64,000 nucleotides of DNA from Oleispira sp963851095 (GCA_963851095.1 CAWKOX010000006.1:62001-126000); one strand, 5' to 3'; shown: positions 1 through 9,305, numbered from the stretch's first letter. Notes: a model not told the origin generated them from the letters alone. Made by a program: numbers and translations.

Positions 1-192
1 TTTCGCTGCATCTTTACCGTTTAGTAGCGGCATAATGACATCTAATAAAATAATGTCTGGGGACTCTTGTAAAAAATACTCAATGGCTTCTCTGCCATTT
101 TTGGCCTCAATAACATGATGCCCTTCTTTACTGACAATTTTACTCAATAACAATCGATCAACAGGATTATCGTCAGCAATAAGAATTTTCAT
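1..192 (-). CDS. Response regulator receiver protein (partial, runs off the window)
   Basis: The first 64 codons of a receiver (REC) domain read inward from an ATG at 192. The acidic pocket (ADDN, residues 6-9), the phospho-acceptor Asp in LLDVIMP and the GK turn that follows are visible; the rest lies beyond base 1. It starts 12 bases after the stop of the STAS gene and so ends the chemosensory operon. In P. aeruginosa a REC protein with a PP2C output (HsbR) acts on a STAS partner (HsbA). A similar REC-phosphatase is a plausible full-length product here, but the output domain cannot be seen. Confidence 0.85.
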   Translation of the reverse strand, partial: MKILIADDNPVDRLLLSKIVSKEGHHVIEAKNGREAIEYFLQESPDIILLDVIMPLLNGKDAAK

Positions 193-204
193 GAACGCAA
201 CCCG

Positions 205-510
205 TTATTTAATCGTAAACAACTGCTCAAAATTTGAAATACTCAAAATTCTCCTCACATCGTCATTGCACTTAGTGATGGTTATACACGCATCATCACC
301 ACCCGCATAATCTCGTAATAGCAATAACATGCCTAACGCGGAGCTATCTAAATACGAGGTATTTCCTAAGTCGACAACATAAGACGTAACTTTTGATGAC
401 TCTACTTCATAAGCTTCTCGAAACTCTTGGTGCGCACTAAAGTCAAAACGCCCCTCAACCTTAATCGTTACCTCTTGCCCACTTTCATCCATCTTCGATT
501 GAACACCCAT
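205..510 (-). CDS. STAS-domain anti-anti-sigma factor-like protein
   Basis: A 101-aa single-domain STAS protein of the SpoIIAA/RsbV type. The core is a beta strand (residues 13-20), then YVVDLGN and the helix start YLDSSALG, in which Ser56/Ser57 is the usual regulatory phosphoserine site. A good ribosome site (AAGGAG, spacing 7) precedes the ATG at 510. It lies between the cheD-cheB fusion and a receiver-domain gene, which suggests a partner-switching output coupled to this chemosensory array. Its kinase and phosphatase partners are not identified here. Confidence 0.85.
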   Translation of the reverse strand: MGVQSKMDESGQEVTIKVEGRFDFSAHQEFREAYEVESSKVTSYVVDLGNTSYLDSSALGMLLLLRDYAGGDDACITITKCNDDVRRILSISNFEQLFTIK

Positions 511-584
511 GTTTTAACTCCTTAATGATCTCTTCATACTTTAGTCTATATTTGATACTAGCCTAGTAATCTAAAGAATCCTTT

Positions 585-2282
585 TTATTGTGCTGATTTA
601 ATCATTTTTTCAGTAATTTTTGATAAGGGTAAGAGCTCATCGACAGCCCCTAGTTTATAAGCCGCCTGAGGCATCCCCCATACGACCGAAGTAGCCTCAT
701 CCTGAGCGTATGTAATCGCTCCTGCTTGCTTTAGTTTAAGCATGCCATGTGCCCCATCATTTCCCATACCCGTTAGCATTACAGCAACAACACTTGAGCC
801 ATACATACTTAATATAGACTCAAACATGACATCAACCGCTGGCCTATGACGATTGACTCTCTCAGTCTGTATGATTCTACACACTTTATTATTGCCTGAG
901 TTAGCCACAGTAAGATGATAGTCTCCTGGCGCGATATAGACACATCCAGGGCGAATAAGCATCCCTTCTTGTGCCTCAAATACACTCACCTCCAAGAAAC
1001 GATCTAATCGCTCTGCAAATGAAGTACTGAAAACTTTAGGGATATGTTGTGAAATCAAAATAGGCGGACAATCAGTAGGGATCGAGGCTAATACCTCTTT
1101 AATCGCCTCTATGCCTCCTGTAGAAGCACCAATAGCAATAATCCTTGAGTAGCCTACCTCTGATTTTGTAAGCGCCATGACGGACTTATTCTGACGATAA
1201 GGCTGGACGTGTGCAGAGGATGCCATTCGCACTTTTGTAATAAGCTCATTGGAAAATATTTTAAGTTTAACGTCAGTATTTGCTTTGGGCTTGCAAATAT
1301 AATCTACCGCCCCGACCTCCAATGCTTCTAGCGTCTCTGGAGCACCGCGTTCCGTGAGTGTCGAGACCATAATTACAGGCATTGGGCGCAATCGCATTAA
1401 ATTCTTTAAAAATTGCAGACCTGACATCTTTGGCATTTCGATATCAAGGGTTAAAACATCCGGAGATAACTGCTTAATTTTTTCTCTTGCATCAATAGGA
1501 TCTTCCGCAGAACCAACGACCTCGAAATCAGAACAACTATTGAGTATTTCAATGAGCATTGTTCTAATTAAAGCGGAATCGTCAATAACTAATACTCGAA
1601 TTTTTTTCATTTTGTCATCACCAAAAAGTTCGATATTAGACGTATCCCTCTCAGACTTACTCTCTACACTCACATGTTTTTCGTATTCTGTTTCACGGCG
1701 AATAATTGTATCGTTCTTAACATTTTTAATACGCCTAACTTTTACGCTACCAGTATCAGGAAAGAAAAGTATTTTTCGGGCATAAATATCACCCACATCA
1801 CTGGCGACTATATTTAACTGCTCTTCTGCTAAGTACTGATAAACAAATAGAATATTCTTTTGGCCAATATCAGTCATACTCGCCATCATTTGGCCACCGC
1901 CAAAAACTTTAACTTCAAAATTTTTCTTTTCACCACCCAGTTTTATAATCGCATTAATCAAGTACTCCATGGCCCAGTTACCATAGCGTGACGCTGAAGT
2001 CGCAGGGTTACTTCCCCAGCTATCACTCGAAAATTCATTCGTTTGCGGCAACATAAAATGATTCATCCCCCCTATTCCTTTTTTTATATCGCGAATACAA
2101 ACCGAAATACAAGAACCCAATACGGTTGAAATCATTTCTCCATGACTAGAAACATACAACTCACCGGGTAGTATTTTTGCCGACCAGACTTTATTTAGCC
2201 CATCCCAATAGCGATTAATATGTTCAAAACCTATAGTGACCGGTGGCTGGGGGGCACTAGAAGTGTCGGTTGAAAATCCCAT
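585..2282 (-). CDS. cheB: CheD-CheB fusion: receptor deamidase plus receptor methylesterase
   Basis: One 565-aa reading frame carries two enzymes that are normally separate. Residues about 35-190 are CheD, which deamidates receptor glutamines; its cysteine-protease-like triad is visible as T53, C58 (TVLGSCI) and H75 (GMNHFMLP). Residues 226-350 are a receiver domain with phospho-acceptor D280. Residues 378-560 are the CheB methylesterase with S387 (GASTGG), H413 and D509 (GMGNDGA). The linker is about 35 residues, polar and charged. An internal ATG at 1610 is the usual CheB start and has only a weak ribosome site, so the fused protein is probably the main product. The gene overlaps cheR by ATGA, indicating translational coupling. 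It should demethylate and deamidate the MCP encoded two genes upstream. Confidence 0.93.
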   Translation of the reverse strand: MGFSTDTSSAPQPPVTIGFEHINRYWDGLNKVWSAKILPGELYVSSHGEMISTVLGSCISVCIRDIKKGIGGMNHFMLPQTNEFSSDSWGSNPATSASRYGNWAMEYLINAIIKLGGEKKNFEVKVFGGGQMMASMTDIGQKNILFVYQYLAEEQLNIVASDVGDIYARKILFFPDTGSVKVRRIKNVKNDTIIRRETEYEKHVSVESKSERDTSNIELFGDDKMKKIRVLVIDDSALIRTMLIEILNSCSDFEVVGSAEDPIDAREKIKQLSPDVLTLDIEMPKMSGLQFLKNLMRLRPMPVIMVSTLTERGAPETLEALEVGAVDYICKPKANTDVKLKIFSNELITKVRMASSAHVQPYRQNKSVMALTKSEVGYSRIIAIGASTGGIEAIKEVLASIPTDCPPILISQHIPKVFSTSFAERLDRFLEVSVFEAQEGMLIRPGCVYIAPGDYHLTVANSGNNKVCRIIQTERVNRHRPAVDVMFESILSMYGSSVVAVMLTGMGNDGAHGMLKLKQAGAITYAQDEATSVVWGMPQAAYKLGAVDELLPLSKITEKMIKSAQ

Positions 2283-3085
2283 CAGAACACTTTCCGATAA
2301 ATTGTATGTCCTATATTTTCAAAACGATTACTGACACCATTTAAGTTCTCAGAGTGACCGATGAATAAATAACCACCAATAGTCAACATATCAGCATATC
2401 GATTAAATAATATTTTTTGCGTGGGCTTATCAAAATAGATGACGACATTTCGGCAAAATATCACATCAAACGGTCCTGACATTGGCCAATTTTCTAATAG
2501 ATTCAAGCGTTTAAAGTGAATGTATTTAGAGACCTTCTCTTTAACTTTTACTTCTTTGTTATTGCTGCTCTGCTGAAAAGATCCTTTAATTATCGAATCA
2601 TTTAAGCCATCAATGTCGGCGTTGGAATACACAGCCTGCTTAGCCTTAGCCAGTACATCTGAATCAAGATCTGTTGCCAAGATCTTGATATCCCAATCGC
2701 TCGGCATTGACGCTTTTAATAACGTCATCGCAATAGAATAAGGTTCCTGTCCCGAGGAACAGCCAGCCGACCAGATACGTAGGCGCTTAGCCGTAGCATT
2801 TTTTTTACGTAATTCCGGCAGCACGGTCTTTTCTAAGTAGTCAAAATGGTGGTTTTCGCGAAAAAAGGACGTCAGGTTCGTCGTAATAACATTAATAAAA
2901 CAGGACAACTCTTGAGTCGTATTCGCTTCTAAATAATCCAAATAATGAGTAAAACTGAATAAATTCAACTTTCTTACTCTACGGGCAATTCGGCCATAAA
3001 CCATATCGCGCTTATGATCTCCAAGAACGATTCCTGTATATCGCCCCGCAAGCTCAGCAATGCGTTGAAAATCCTTATCCGTCAT
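2282..3085 (-). CDS. cheR: Chemoreceptor methyltransferase CheR (chemosensory operon copy)
   Basis: This is a 267-aa SAM-dependent glutamate methyltransferase that modifies MCP signalling helices. The N-terminal CheR helical domain (FQRIAELAGRYTGI) is followed by the SAM fold with IWSAGCSSGQEPYS and the motif IFCRNVVIYFD. The frame is open to an ATG at 3133, but the ATG at 3085 has a clear AAGGAG at spacing 7 and gives the usual family N-terminus, so 3085 is preferred. It lies directly after the MCP gene, whose product ends in a CheR-docking type pentapeptide. A second cheR lies at 47083-47925 in the flagellar cluster. Confidence 0.93.
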   Translation of the reverse strand: MTDKDFQRIAELAGRYTGIVLGDHKRDMVYGRIARRVRKLNLFSFTHYLDYLEANTTQELSCFINVITTNLTSFFRENHHFDYLEKTVLPELRKKNATAKRLRIWSAGCSSGQEPYSIAMTLLKASMPSDWDIKILATDLDSDVLAKAKQAVYSNADIDGLNDSIIKGSFQQSSNNKEVKVKEKVSKYIHFKRLNLLENWPMSGPFDVIFCRNVVIYFDKPTQKILFNRYADMLTIGGYLFIGHSENLNGVSNRFENIGHTIYRKVF

Positions 3086-3142
3086 AGGAAACTCCTTATT
3101 CCTATGATCTGTATTTACATGATCTCTAGACATAAAGATTAA

Positions 3143-5662
3143 TTAAAACTCCTGCCACTCATCATCTTCCGAATCACTCATAATAGCGCCTTGACTAGGT
3201 CTATTAGTTGGCGATACTGATTGCACCTCAATCATAGGCTCGGGCTTATATTCTGCTACGCGCGCAATAGGGCTATTATTCAGCGTAAAAAAGTCCATCA
3301 ACGTCATCATCGCCCTAGACTGTTCCGCCATTGCTTCGCCTGCTGAAGCTGCCTCTTCAACTAAAGCGGCATTTTGCTGGGTCATTTCATCCATCTGCAC
3401 AACTGAAGTATTGACCTGATCTATTCCAGAGGATTGTTCTTTTGCTGCAATACTAATCTCTTCGATCATATCGGTAACGCGCTTAACCGCCGAAACAATA
3501 TCTTTGAGTGTTTTACCTGACTCATTGACTAAGTTGGTGCCTATGTTCACTTTATCGACACTGTCGCGGATTAGATCCTTAATTTCTTTTGCGGCGCCAG
3601 CAGAGCGCTGTGCAAGATTACGTACTTCTCCGGCGACAACCGCAAAACCACGCCCCTGCTCTCCGGCCCGAGCGGCTTCGACGGCAGCATTTAATGCCAA
3701 TAAATTGGTTTGAAAGGCTATCTCATCAATCACTCCAATAATGTCGGCAATTTTATTGCTGGCATGATTAATTTCATCCATTGCCGCTACTGCGCGACTC
3801 ACTACTTCACCGCCTTCTACTGCTTGTTTACTGGCTGAAACGGCTAACTCAGTAGCGTGGGTTGAGTTATCACTGGTTTGCTTCACGGCACTGGTCATTT
3901 CTTCCATGCTTGAAGCTGTCTCCTCAAGATTCGAAGCCTGAGACTCCGTTCTCTGACTCAAGTCAGCATGCCCTTGAGATATCTCGCTTGCCCCTAATGA
4001 AACCGCAGACGCAGAATCACGAATATTATTAATAATTTCGGTCAGTTTCTCGACCGTCGCCGTTGAGTCTATTTTAAGCTGCTCAAACGACCCCTGATAA
4101 TCAGAAGTAATGGTTTCTGTCAGGCGACCATTGGCTAAAGCATTAAACACTCGCGCCGTATCATTCACGACATTATCAGCAACACCCACTAAATCATTAA
4201 GCCCTGTCGCTAAGGTTAAAAAGAAACCTTCTTTATCATCAACGTTTATTCGATGAGATAAGTCTCCATTGATTGCTGCCTGAACCAAACCATCAACTTC
4301 TTTTTCTACGGCAACTTCATCAGTACGATCCAACCATTCAACCACTGCACCTAATCGCTCCCCTTGCTCATTTTCAATCGGGTTCGCAATCAATACAAAA
4401 GTTCGTCCACCTAAAACGATATTGGCCTTATAAGTACCCGTTAATTTAGCAACAAGGTCTCGTTGATGAGAGGGGTGCTTATGAAATGAATCGATACTTT
4501 GCCCAAGTAAATGACTCGCATCAAAATTCGGAAGGTCTTTGCGAATATCCGCCTCGGCATTCTTCATCATTTTTAGCACAGCCGTATTCATGTAGATAAT
4601 ATTAAAATCATTATCGGCAATCATGGTATTGCCAGAGACAGAGTCTAGCGCTTGCTTAACTCTGGCATTGGTATCAGCAATCACTTTCTCAGCCATTTCT
4701 TGTGCTAGCATTTCTGTTTTATCAAGCCACTCTACAACGGTGCCTAGGCGCTGACCTTCTTCGAAGACAGGCGTAGCAATCAAACTAAAGGTGCGCGCCC
4801 CCACTTGAATAACCGTTTTATAAACACTGGCTAATTTTGCCAACATCTCACGCTGATGTGCTGGATTTTTATGGAAAACATCTATGTTCTCACCCATCAA
4901 ATTATGCGCATCAAAATTCGGTAATGCCATTTTCAAATCGGCTTCAGCCGCAATCATCATTTCTGTGACTGTGTCGTTCATATAAATGATATTTAAATTT
5001 TCATCAGCCATCATCACATTGGTATTACAGGCATCTAACGCTTTACGAATCCGAATATTTTCTTTAGCCGCTTGTTTCTCCACTTGCTCTTGCGCAACAT
5101 CTTCTGTTTTGTCAGACCACTCAAGCACCGTTCCTAAACGTATCTGTTCGTCACTAAAAATAGGGGTAACAATGAGTCGTAGCGTTCTTCCGCCAATGAC
5201 AAACGTTGTTTTATAAGTATTTTTTAAACTCGCAATCTTATCTCTTTGATGAATAGGGTTCTTATGAAAAGTATCCATATTACTACCAACCAGATTACCA
5301 CTTCTAAAATTTGGCAACTCACTGCGGATATCAGCTTCGGCATTTTTCATCATAAGATTCATTGTGGTATTGGTATAACAAATATCATTATTTGTATCCG
5401 CAATCATAATATTGGTATTACACACGTCCAACGCTTTGACCAGACGCTCAAGATGCTCTAATTTTTCAACCTCGTCTTGATCATCGTCTTTTGTTAAGTG
5501 CCACCAGCTAAGCCCAATAGATAGAGCAAACGCTAGTATCACGACCACCATGGCAAAAACAGTATTGAGCGCAGTTATAACGAAATACAATAGAGCTACT
5601 GCAAGTGGCAATGCAGTGAGTACCGGCGTGATCCAATGAATCGTCTTATGCTCTTTTGACAT
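3143..5662 (-). CDS. Methyl-accepting chemotaxis protein with three tandem PAS-like repeats
   Basis: An 839-aa receptor. Two close hydrophobic helices (about 10-30 and 33-53) leave almost no periplasmic loop. Three homologous PAS-like repeats follow at about 77-187, 208-317 and 338-449, each with ALD-x-(C/V)-x-(N/G)N, LPNF, FHK-(N/H)P-x-HQR and a closing (V/L)EW-(S/L)-D motif. A HAMP-like region leads into the conserved hairpin tip (EIAFQTNLLALNAAVEAARA). The C-terminus is EWQEF, matching the xWxxF pentapeptide that tethers CheR/CheB. The start at 5662 has GGGAAGG upstream; an upstream ATG at 5707 would overlap cheW and lacks a ribosome site. Sensing is probably cytoplasmic; no ligand can be named. 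Confidence 0.93.
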   Translation of the reverse strand: MSKEHKTIHWITPVLTALPLAVALLYFVITALNTVFAMVVVILAFALSIGLSWWHLTKDDDQDEVEKLEHLERLVKALDVCNTNIMIADTNNDICYTNTTMNLMMKNAEADIRSELPNFRSGNLVGSNMDTFHKNPIHQRDKIASLKNTYKTTFVIGGRTLRLIVTPIFSDEQIRLGTVLEWSDKTEDVAQEQVEKQAAKENIRIRKALDACNTNVMMADENLNIIYMNDTVTEMMIAAEADLKMALPNFDAHNLMGENIDVFHKNPAHQREMLAKLASVYKTVIQVGARTFSLIATPVFEEGQRLGTVVEWLDKTEMLAQEMAEKVIADTNARVKQALDSVSGNTMIADNDFNIIYMNTAVLKMMKNAEADIRKDLPNFDASHLLGQSIDSFHKHPSHQRDLVAKLTGTYKANIVLGGRTFVLIANPIENEQGERLGAVVEWLDRTDEVAVEKEVDGLVQAAINGDLSHRINVDDKEGFFLTLATGLNDLVGVADNVVNDTARVFNALANGRLTETITSDYQGSFEQLKIDSTATVEKLTEIINNIRDSASAVSLGASEISQGHADLSQRTESQASNLEETASSMEEMTSAVKQTSDNSTHATELAVSASKQAVEGGEVVSRAVAAMDEINHASNKIADIIGVIDEIAFQTNLLALNAAVEAARAGEQGRGFAVVAGEVRNLAQRSAGAAKEIKDLIRDSVDKVNIGTNLVNESGKTLKDIVSAVKRVTDMIEEISIAAKEQSSGIDQVNTSVVQMDEMTQQNAALVEEAASAGEAMAEQSRAMMTLMDFFTLNNSPIARVAEYKPEPMIEVQSVSPTNRPSQGAIMSDSEDDEWQEF

Positions 5663-5699
5663 GATACCTTCCCTATTTGTCACCTTATAATTGTTTGTT

Positions 5700-6233
5700 T
5701 TATTCATGCTCTGCAGTCAATTCTTCAGCTAACGTTAGCAGCTGCTTATCGATCGTTAACAGTCGATTCACATCCAACAAAATAATCATGTTATCTTCAA
5801 TTGAGACCAGTCCTTTAATAAACTCGGTATTCAAATCTTCTATCAAATCAGGGCTGTTTTGTGTATCAGAATCACTGATGGCATGCACTTCAGATACGGC
5901 ATCCACAACAATACCCATAACGCGTTCGCCACGCTCTGTTTCAACTTTCAAAATAATAACAACAGTAACAGGGCTATATTCAACACTTGTTAGATTAAAA
6001 CGGCTGCGTAAATCCATAATAGGGACAATGGTTCCTCGCAGGTTAATGACCCCTTTTATGTAATCTGGTGCATTAGGAATAACCGTCGTTGACTCCCACC
6101 CTCTAATTTCTTGAACCGCTAGAATATCTACGCCATATTCTTCTCCGGCCATAATGAACGTTAAATACTGTTTTTCATCATCTGTACCGTGTCCAGAATC
6201 AGCATCTTTATTGTTTATTTGAGCTGCATTCAT
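5700..6233 (-). CDS. cheW: Chemotaxis coupling protein CheW
   Basis: A 177-aa single CheW domain that couples MCP tips to CheA. The SH3-like features FIMAGEEYGVDILAVQEI, YIKGVINLRGTIVPIMDLR and a GIVVDAVSEV segment are all present. Length and order are typical. It lies between cheA and the triple-PAS MCP, with AAGGAG about 9 bases before the ATG. It is probably dedicated to this array, since the flagellar cluster encodes a separate CheV coupler. Confidence 0.95.
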   Translation of the reverse strand: MNAAQINNKDADSGHGTDDEKQYLTFIMAGEEYGVDILAVQEIRGWESTTVIPNAPDYIKGVINLRGTIVPIMDLRSRFNLTSVEYSPVTVVIILKVETERGERVMGIVVDAVSEVHAISDSDTQNSPDLIEDLNTEFIKGLVSIEDNMIILLDVNRLLTIDKQLLTLAEELTAEHE

Positions 6234-6260
6234 AATGCATTACTCCTTTTAAGCAGCGTA

Positions 6261-8447
6261 TTAAGCAGCATGAATGTGAGAGTCATTTTTTTTATCCGAA
6301 GCCCGAGTATTTAACCCTGATACATCTAAGATTAAAGCTACCGTTCCATCTCCTAAAATAGTCGCGCCAGAGATTGAGTCGACTTTTTGATAATTTTTCT
6401 CAAGGCTTTTAATGACCACTTGCTGCTGACCCAATAACTCATCAACCACAACACCCACCTTGCCATTATCCCCTTCAACAACAACTAACATTGCACCTTC
6501 AAGATCCTGCCTTGCCGTTTTTATGTTAAATATATCCTGCAGGCAAATAATAGGAACGTAGTCATTACGCAACTGCATAACGTATTGGCTGCCCGTAATA
6601 TTGTTTAGCATGGATTTTTCTAACTGAATGGATTCGACAATAGACACTAAAGGGAAAATATAAATTTCGTTACCCACCTTAACGAGCTGGCCATCAAGTA
6701 TCGCTAATGTCAGGGGTAATCTGATGGAAAATACGGAACCTTCCCCAGGAATTGACGAGACTTCTATCGAACCATTCAGTTCTGTAATATTTCGTTTAAC
6801 CACATCCATACCGACGCCACGACCTGATACATCGCTTACAACATCGGCTGTTGAAAATCCTGGCTGAAATATAAGGTCATAAATTTGACCATCGGTTAGA
6901 TTGTCGTCTTTCGTAATTAAGCCTTTTTCTAAGGCTTTATCACGTATTCTATCTTTGTTTAAACCTGCGCCATCATCCTTCACTTCGATAACAATTGAGC
7001 CGCCATGATGAAAAGCATTGAGGGTTATTTTTCCGACACTCGTCTTGCCATTACGGATTCGTTCTTCGGGACATTCCAGCCCATGATCTAAAGAATTTCT
7101 GACAAGATGCACCAGAGGGTCACCGATTTTCTCCATCACTGTTTTATCCAACTCTGTATTTTCTCCGATCATTTCAAGATCAACTTCTTTACTGAGCTGC
7201 TTACTTAAATCTCGGACTAAGCGAGGAAAGCGACTGAAGGCAAAACTAATGGGAAGCATACGAATTTTCATTACACTTTCTTGTAGCTCTCGAGTATTTT
7301 GCTCAAGCTGAGCAAGCCCTTCTTGCAAACGTTGAATTCGACCCATATCAAATTCTTGCCCTAACTGTCCGAGCATTGATTGAGTGATTACCAGCTCACC
7401 AACCATATTGATTAAGCCATCGATCTTATCGATGGATACTCGAATTGATGTGGTTTCTGTACTCTTTTTGGTGACTTTTGCGCTAGCGTTGGTTTTTGCT
7501 TTAACTTCGTTACAATCAATCTCGCGACTATCTGTCTCGAGGCTATCAATCTTGAGGTTATCCTCTGCTGCATCACTGACTTTAAGATCGCTATTGACGG
7601 CGTCGTTATTGTGTAATGAGTGAGAAATTTCACCCTCAGGGACAAGTGGCTCAGAAACCGCTTCGACAGTTGCATCACTTGCATTTTTACTTTCATTATC
7701 CGACAGGGGCTCATAACGAATATCACAATCGTCTACGACCCACTCAAATATTTCTTCTATATCGGACAGCTCAACGTCAGCGCGAACATGAATCGTCCAC
7801 GAGAGGTAGCACATTTCAGGGTGCATTTCTGAAAATTTTGGCAATGATTGTCGATGACACTCTACTTCAAAACTTCCGCCCACGGCTTCAGCCAAGTCTT
7901 TCAGTTCACGAAACATACGATAGGGTTCATTGCCCGTACAAAGCACGTCTTCGCATGGAATGAAGTGGACTATCCAGCCTACCCTGCGTTGCTCACTCGT
8001 GCTTTTATCATCGACGCATAGCCCACTCGTATTCTCACTCTCCGTAGAATGCTTGCTATTATTTGCCAGTACTTTTTCAAAATGTATTTTAAGCTCATCA
8101 GCTTGAGCCATATCTGGTTCATTGCCTGCTTGTAGATCACTCATCAATCCACGTAAGCAATCAACACATTGCAAGAGCATATCAATATGCTCTTGCTCAA
8201 TATCACGTTCACCGCTGCGAATTTCATCTAATAAGGTTTCTAATACATGGGTAAATCCGGATATTTGCATAAATCCAAAAGTACCTGCGCCACCCTTAAT
8301 AGAATGAGCCGCACGGAAGATAGTATTAATCGTCTCAGAATCAACTTCAGCGATATTTAATGCTAATAAATTGGATTCCATAATATCAAGCCCTTCGAAA
8401 CTCTCTTCGAAGAAGACCTGGTAAAATTGTGAGAGATCAATACTCAT
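6261..8447 (-). CDS. cheA: Chemotaxis histidine kinase CheA
   Basis: A 728-aa CheA. It has an N-terminal Hpt domain with the phosphorylated H48 (RAAHSIKGGAGTFGF), a middle region (about 150-250) that may bind CheY/CheB, and an acidic linker. The dimerisation domain follows (SIRVSIDKIDGLINMVGE), then the ATP-binding domain with N-box LVHLVRNSLDHGLE, DDGAG and GRGVGMDVV, and last a CheW-like regulatory domain (LPLTLAILDGQLV onward). It starts 5 bases after the cheY stop. Together with the adjacent cheW, MCP, cheR, cheD and cheB genes it resembles the P. aeruginosa che2 (F7) system rather than the flagellar motor system. Confidence 0.95.
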   Translation of the reverse strand: MSIDLSQFYQVFFEESFEGLDIMESNLLALNIAEVDSETINTIFRAAHSIKGGAGTFGFMQISGFTHVLETLLDEIRSGERDIEQEHIDMLLQCVDCLRGLMSDLQAGNEPDMAQADELKIHFEKVLANNSKHSTESENTSGLCVDDKSTSEQRRVGWIVHFIPCEDVLCTGNEPYRMFRELKDLAEAVGGSFEVECHRQSLPKFSEMHPEMCYLSWTIHVRADVELSDIEEIFEWVVDDCDIRYEPLSDNESKNASDATVEAVSEPLVPEGEISHSLHNNDAVNSDLKVSDAAEDNLKIDSLETDSREIDCNEVKAKTNASAKVTKKSTETTSIRVSIDKIDGLINMVGELVITQSMLGQLGQEFDMGRIQRLQEGLAQLEQNTRELQESVMKIRMLPISFAFSRFPRLVRDLSKQLSKEVDLEMIGENTELDKTVMEKIGDPLVHLVRNSLDHGLECPEERIRNGKTSVGKITLNAFHHGGSIVIEVKDDGAGLNKDRIRDKALEKGLITKDDNLTDGQIYDLIFQPGFSTADVVSDVSGRGVGMDVVKRNITELNGSIEVSSIPGEGSVFSIRLPLTLAILDGQLVKVGNEIYIFPLVSIVESIQLEKSMLNNITGSQYVMQLRNDYVPIICLQDIFNIKTARQDLEGAMLVVVEGDNGKVGVVVDELLGQQQVVIKSLEKNYQKVDSISGATILGDGTVALILDVSGLNTRASDKKNDSHIHAA

Positions 8448-8452
8448 AATAA

Positions 8453-8815
8453 TTAACCCAACACTTTTTTAATCGTATTTAACAGCTGGTCTGGATTAAA
8501 TGGCTTTACTATCCACCCGGTTGCTCCGGCTTTCTTTCCGGCCATTTTTGTATCACCAGAAGATTCGGTTGTGAGCATCAAGATAGGGACAAATTTATAC
8601 TCACCTAATTTACGCAGCTCCGTTACCAATTGAATACCATCCATCACAGGCATATTCACATCGGATAAAACCAAGTCAAACTTTTGAGTTTTGGCAATGT
8701 CCAGTGCTTCGCTTCCATCGCATGCCTCTCTCACGTCATAGCCCGCACCCTTTAAGGTAAACGAGACCATCTGTCGCATCGATGCTGAATCGTCAACCGC
8801 TAAAATGGTTGCCAT
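8453..8815 (-). CDS. cheY: CheY-like single-domain response regulator
   Basis: A 120-aa receiver-only protein with the acidic pocket DD (residues 8-9), phospho-acceptor D52 (LVLSDVNMPVMDG), the conserved T in MLTTES and K in VKPF. Two ATGs are in frame; the one at 8815 is better placed (7 bases) after GGGGAG than the one at 8821. It is the first phosphotransfer gene of the operon, as in P. aeruginosa che2, where CheY2 does not drive the flagellar motor. Whether this one binds FliM cannot be decided from sequence. Confidence 0.93.
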   Translation of the reverse strand: MATILAVDDSASMRQMVSFTLKGAGYDVREACDGSEALDIAKTQKFDLVLSDVNMPVMDGIQLVTELRKLGEYKFVPILMLTTESSGDTKMAGKKAGATGWIVKPFNPDQLLNTIKKVLG

Positions 8816-8837
8816 TGGCATACTCCCCTTCTAATAA

Positions 8838-9131
8838 CTACTGCGCAATATGTTGTGTTAGTTCAAGCGGCTCAATTAAGCCTAATAGCTCAGCCACATT
8901 AAGAACGGATTCTGAAGGTTTAACCCAAGTCACCCGATGACCTTGTTGCTTCGCGGCATCAATAAAATGAGTAATTAATTGCAGCGAGGCGGTATCACAC
9001 TGCTGTACGCCTCCAGCGATTAATTCTATTTCGGTATGTTCCAATAAGGCAGACTCTAACTCTGTATAAAAGCTTTCCACTTTTTCGATGGTCATCCGCT
9101 CACTGCATACAATTTGATGCCCTTCAGACAT
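8838..9131 (-). CDS. STAS-domain protein at the head of the chemosensory operon
   Basis: A 97-aa STAS-like protein. The pattern IELIAGGVQQCDTASLQLI fits the SpoIIAA-type strand-loop-helix, with T and S in DTAS at the regulatory position. The frame also opens at a TTG (9140), but the ATG at 9131 with AGGA about 10 bases upstream is preferred. With the second STAS gene at 205-510 it brackets the che operon, suggesting a link to partner switching. No function is assigned beyond the fold. Confidence 0.75.
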   Translation of the reverse strand: MSEGHQIVCSERMTIEKVESFYTELESALLEHTEIELIAGGVQQCDTASLQLITHFIDAAKQQGHRVTWVKPSESVLNVAELLGLIEPLELTQHIAQ

Positions 9132-9271
9132 GTCATTCAATTCCTATTGACGTTTACTCTAAGAATAGACGGCAATTAGAAAGCTGCGAATTTTGATTTG
9201 AATATTAATAAGAGATTTTTACTTCAGCTAACGGACTGCTCGTAGGTAAGGGCAGGCATTTAGAGGTGAAC

Positions 9272-9302
9272 ATTAGATAGAACGAGTAATTAGATAGAAC
9301 GA
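9272..9302. repeat. Short tandem direct repeat, two copies of a 14-mer
   Basis: ATTAGATAGAACGA occurs at 9272-9285 and again at 9289-9302, separated by 3 bases. It lies between the end of fliJ and the start of the chemosensory operon, in a 174-base gap where a promoter for that operon is expected. It could be a binding site for a dimeric regulator or a chance duplication; no known motif is recognised. Confidence 0.5.
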
Positions 9303-9305
9303 ATA

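Noticed and set aside
1608..1610. Separate cheD and cheB genes with cheB starting at the internal ATG
   Set aside because: There is no stop codon between the domains and only a weak ribosome site; annotated as a fusion, with the internal start noted.
7412..7963. Open frames of 70-115 codons overlapping cheA on both strands
   Set aside because: CheA is unambiguous here, and the overlapping frames have no domain features or start signals.
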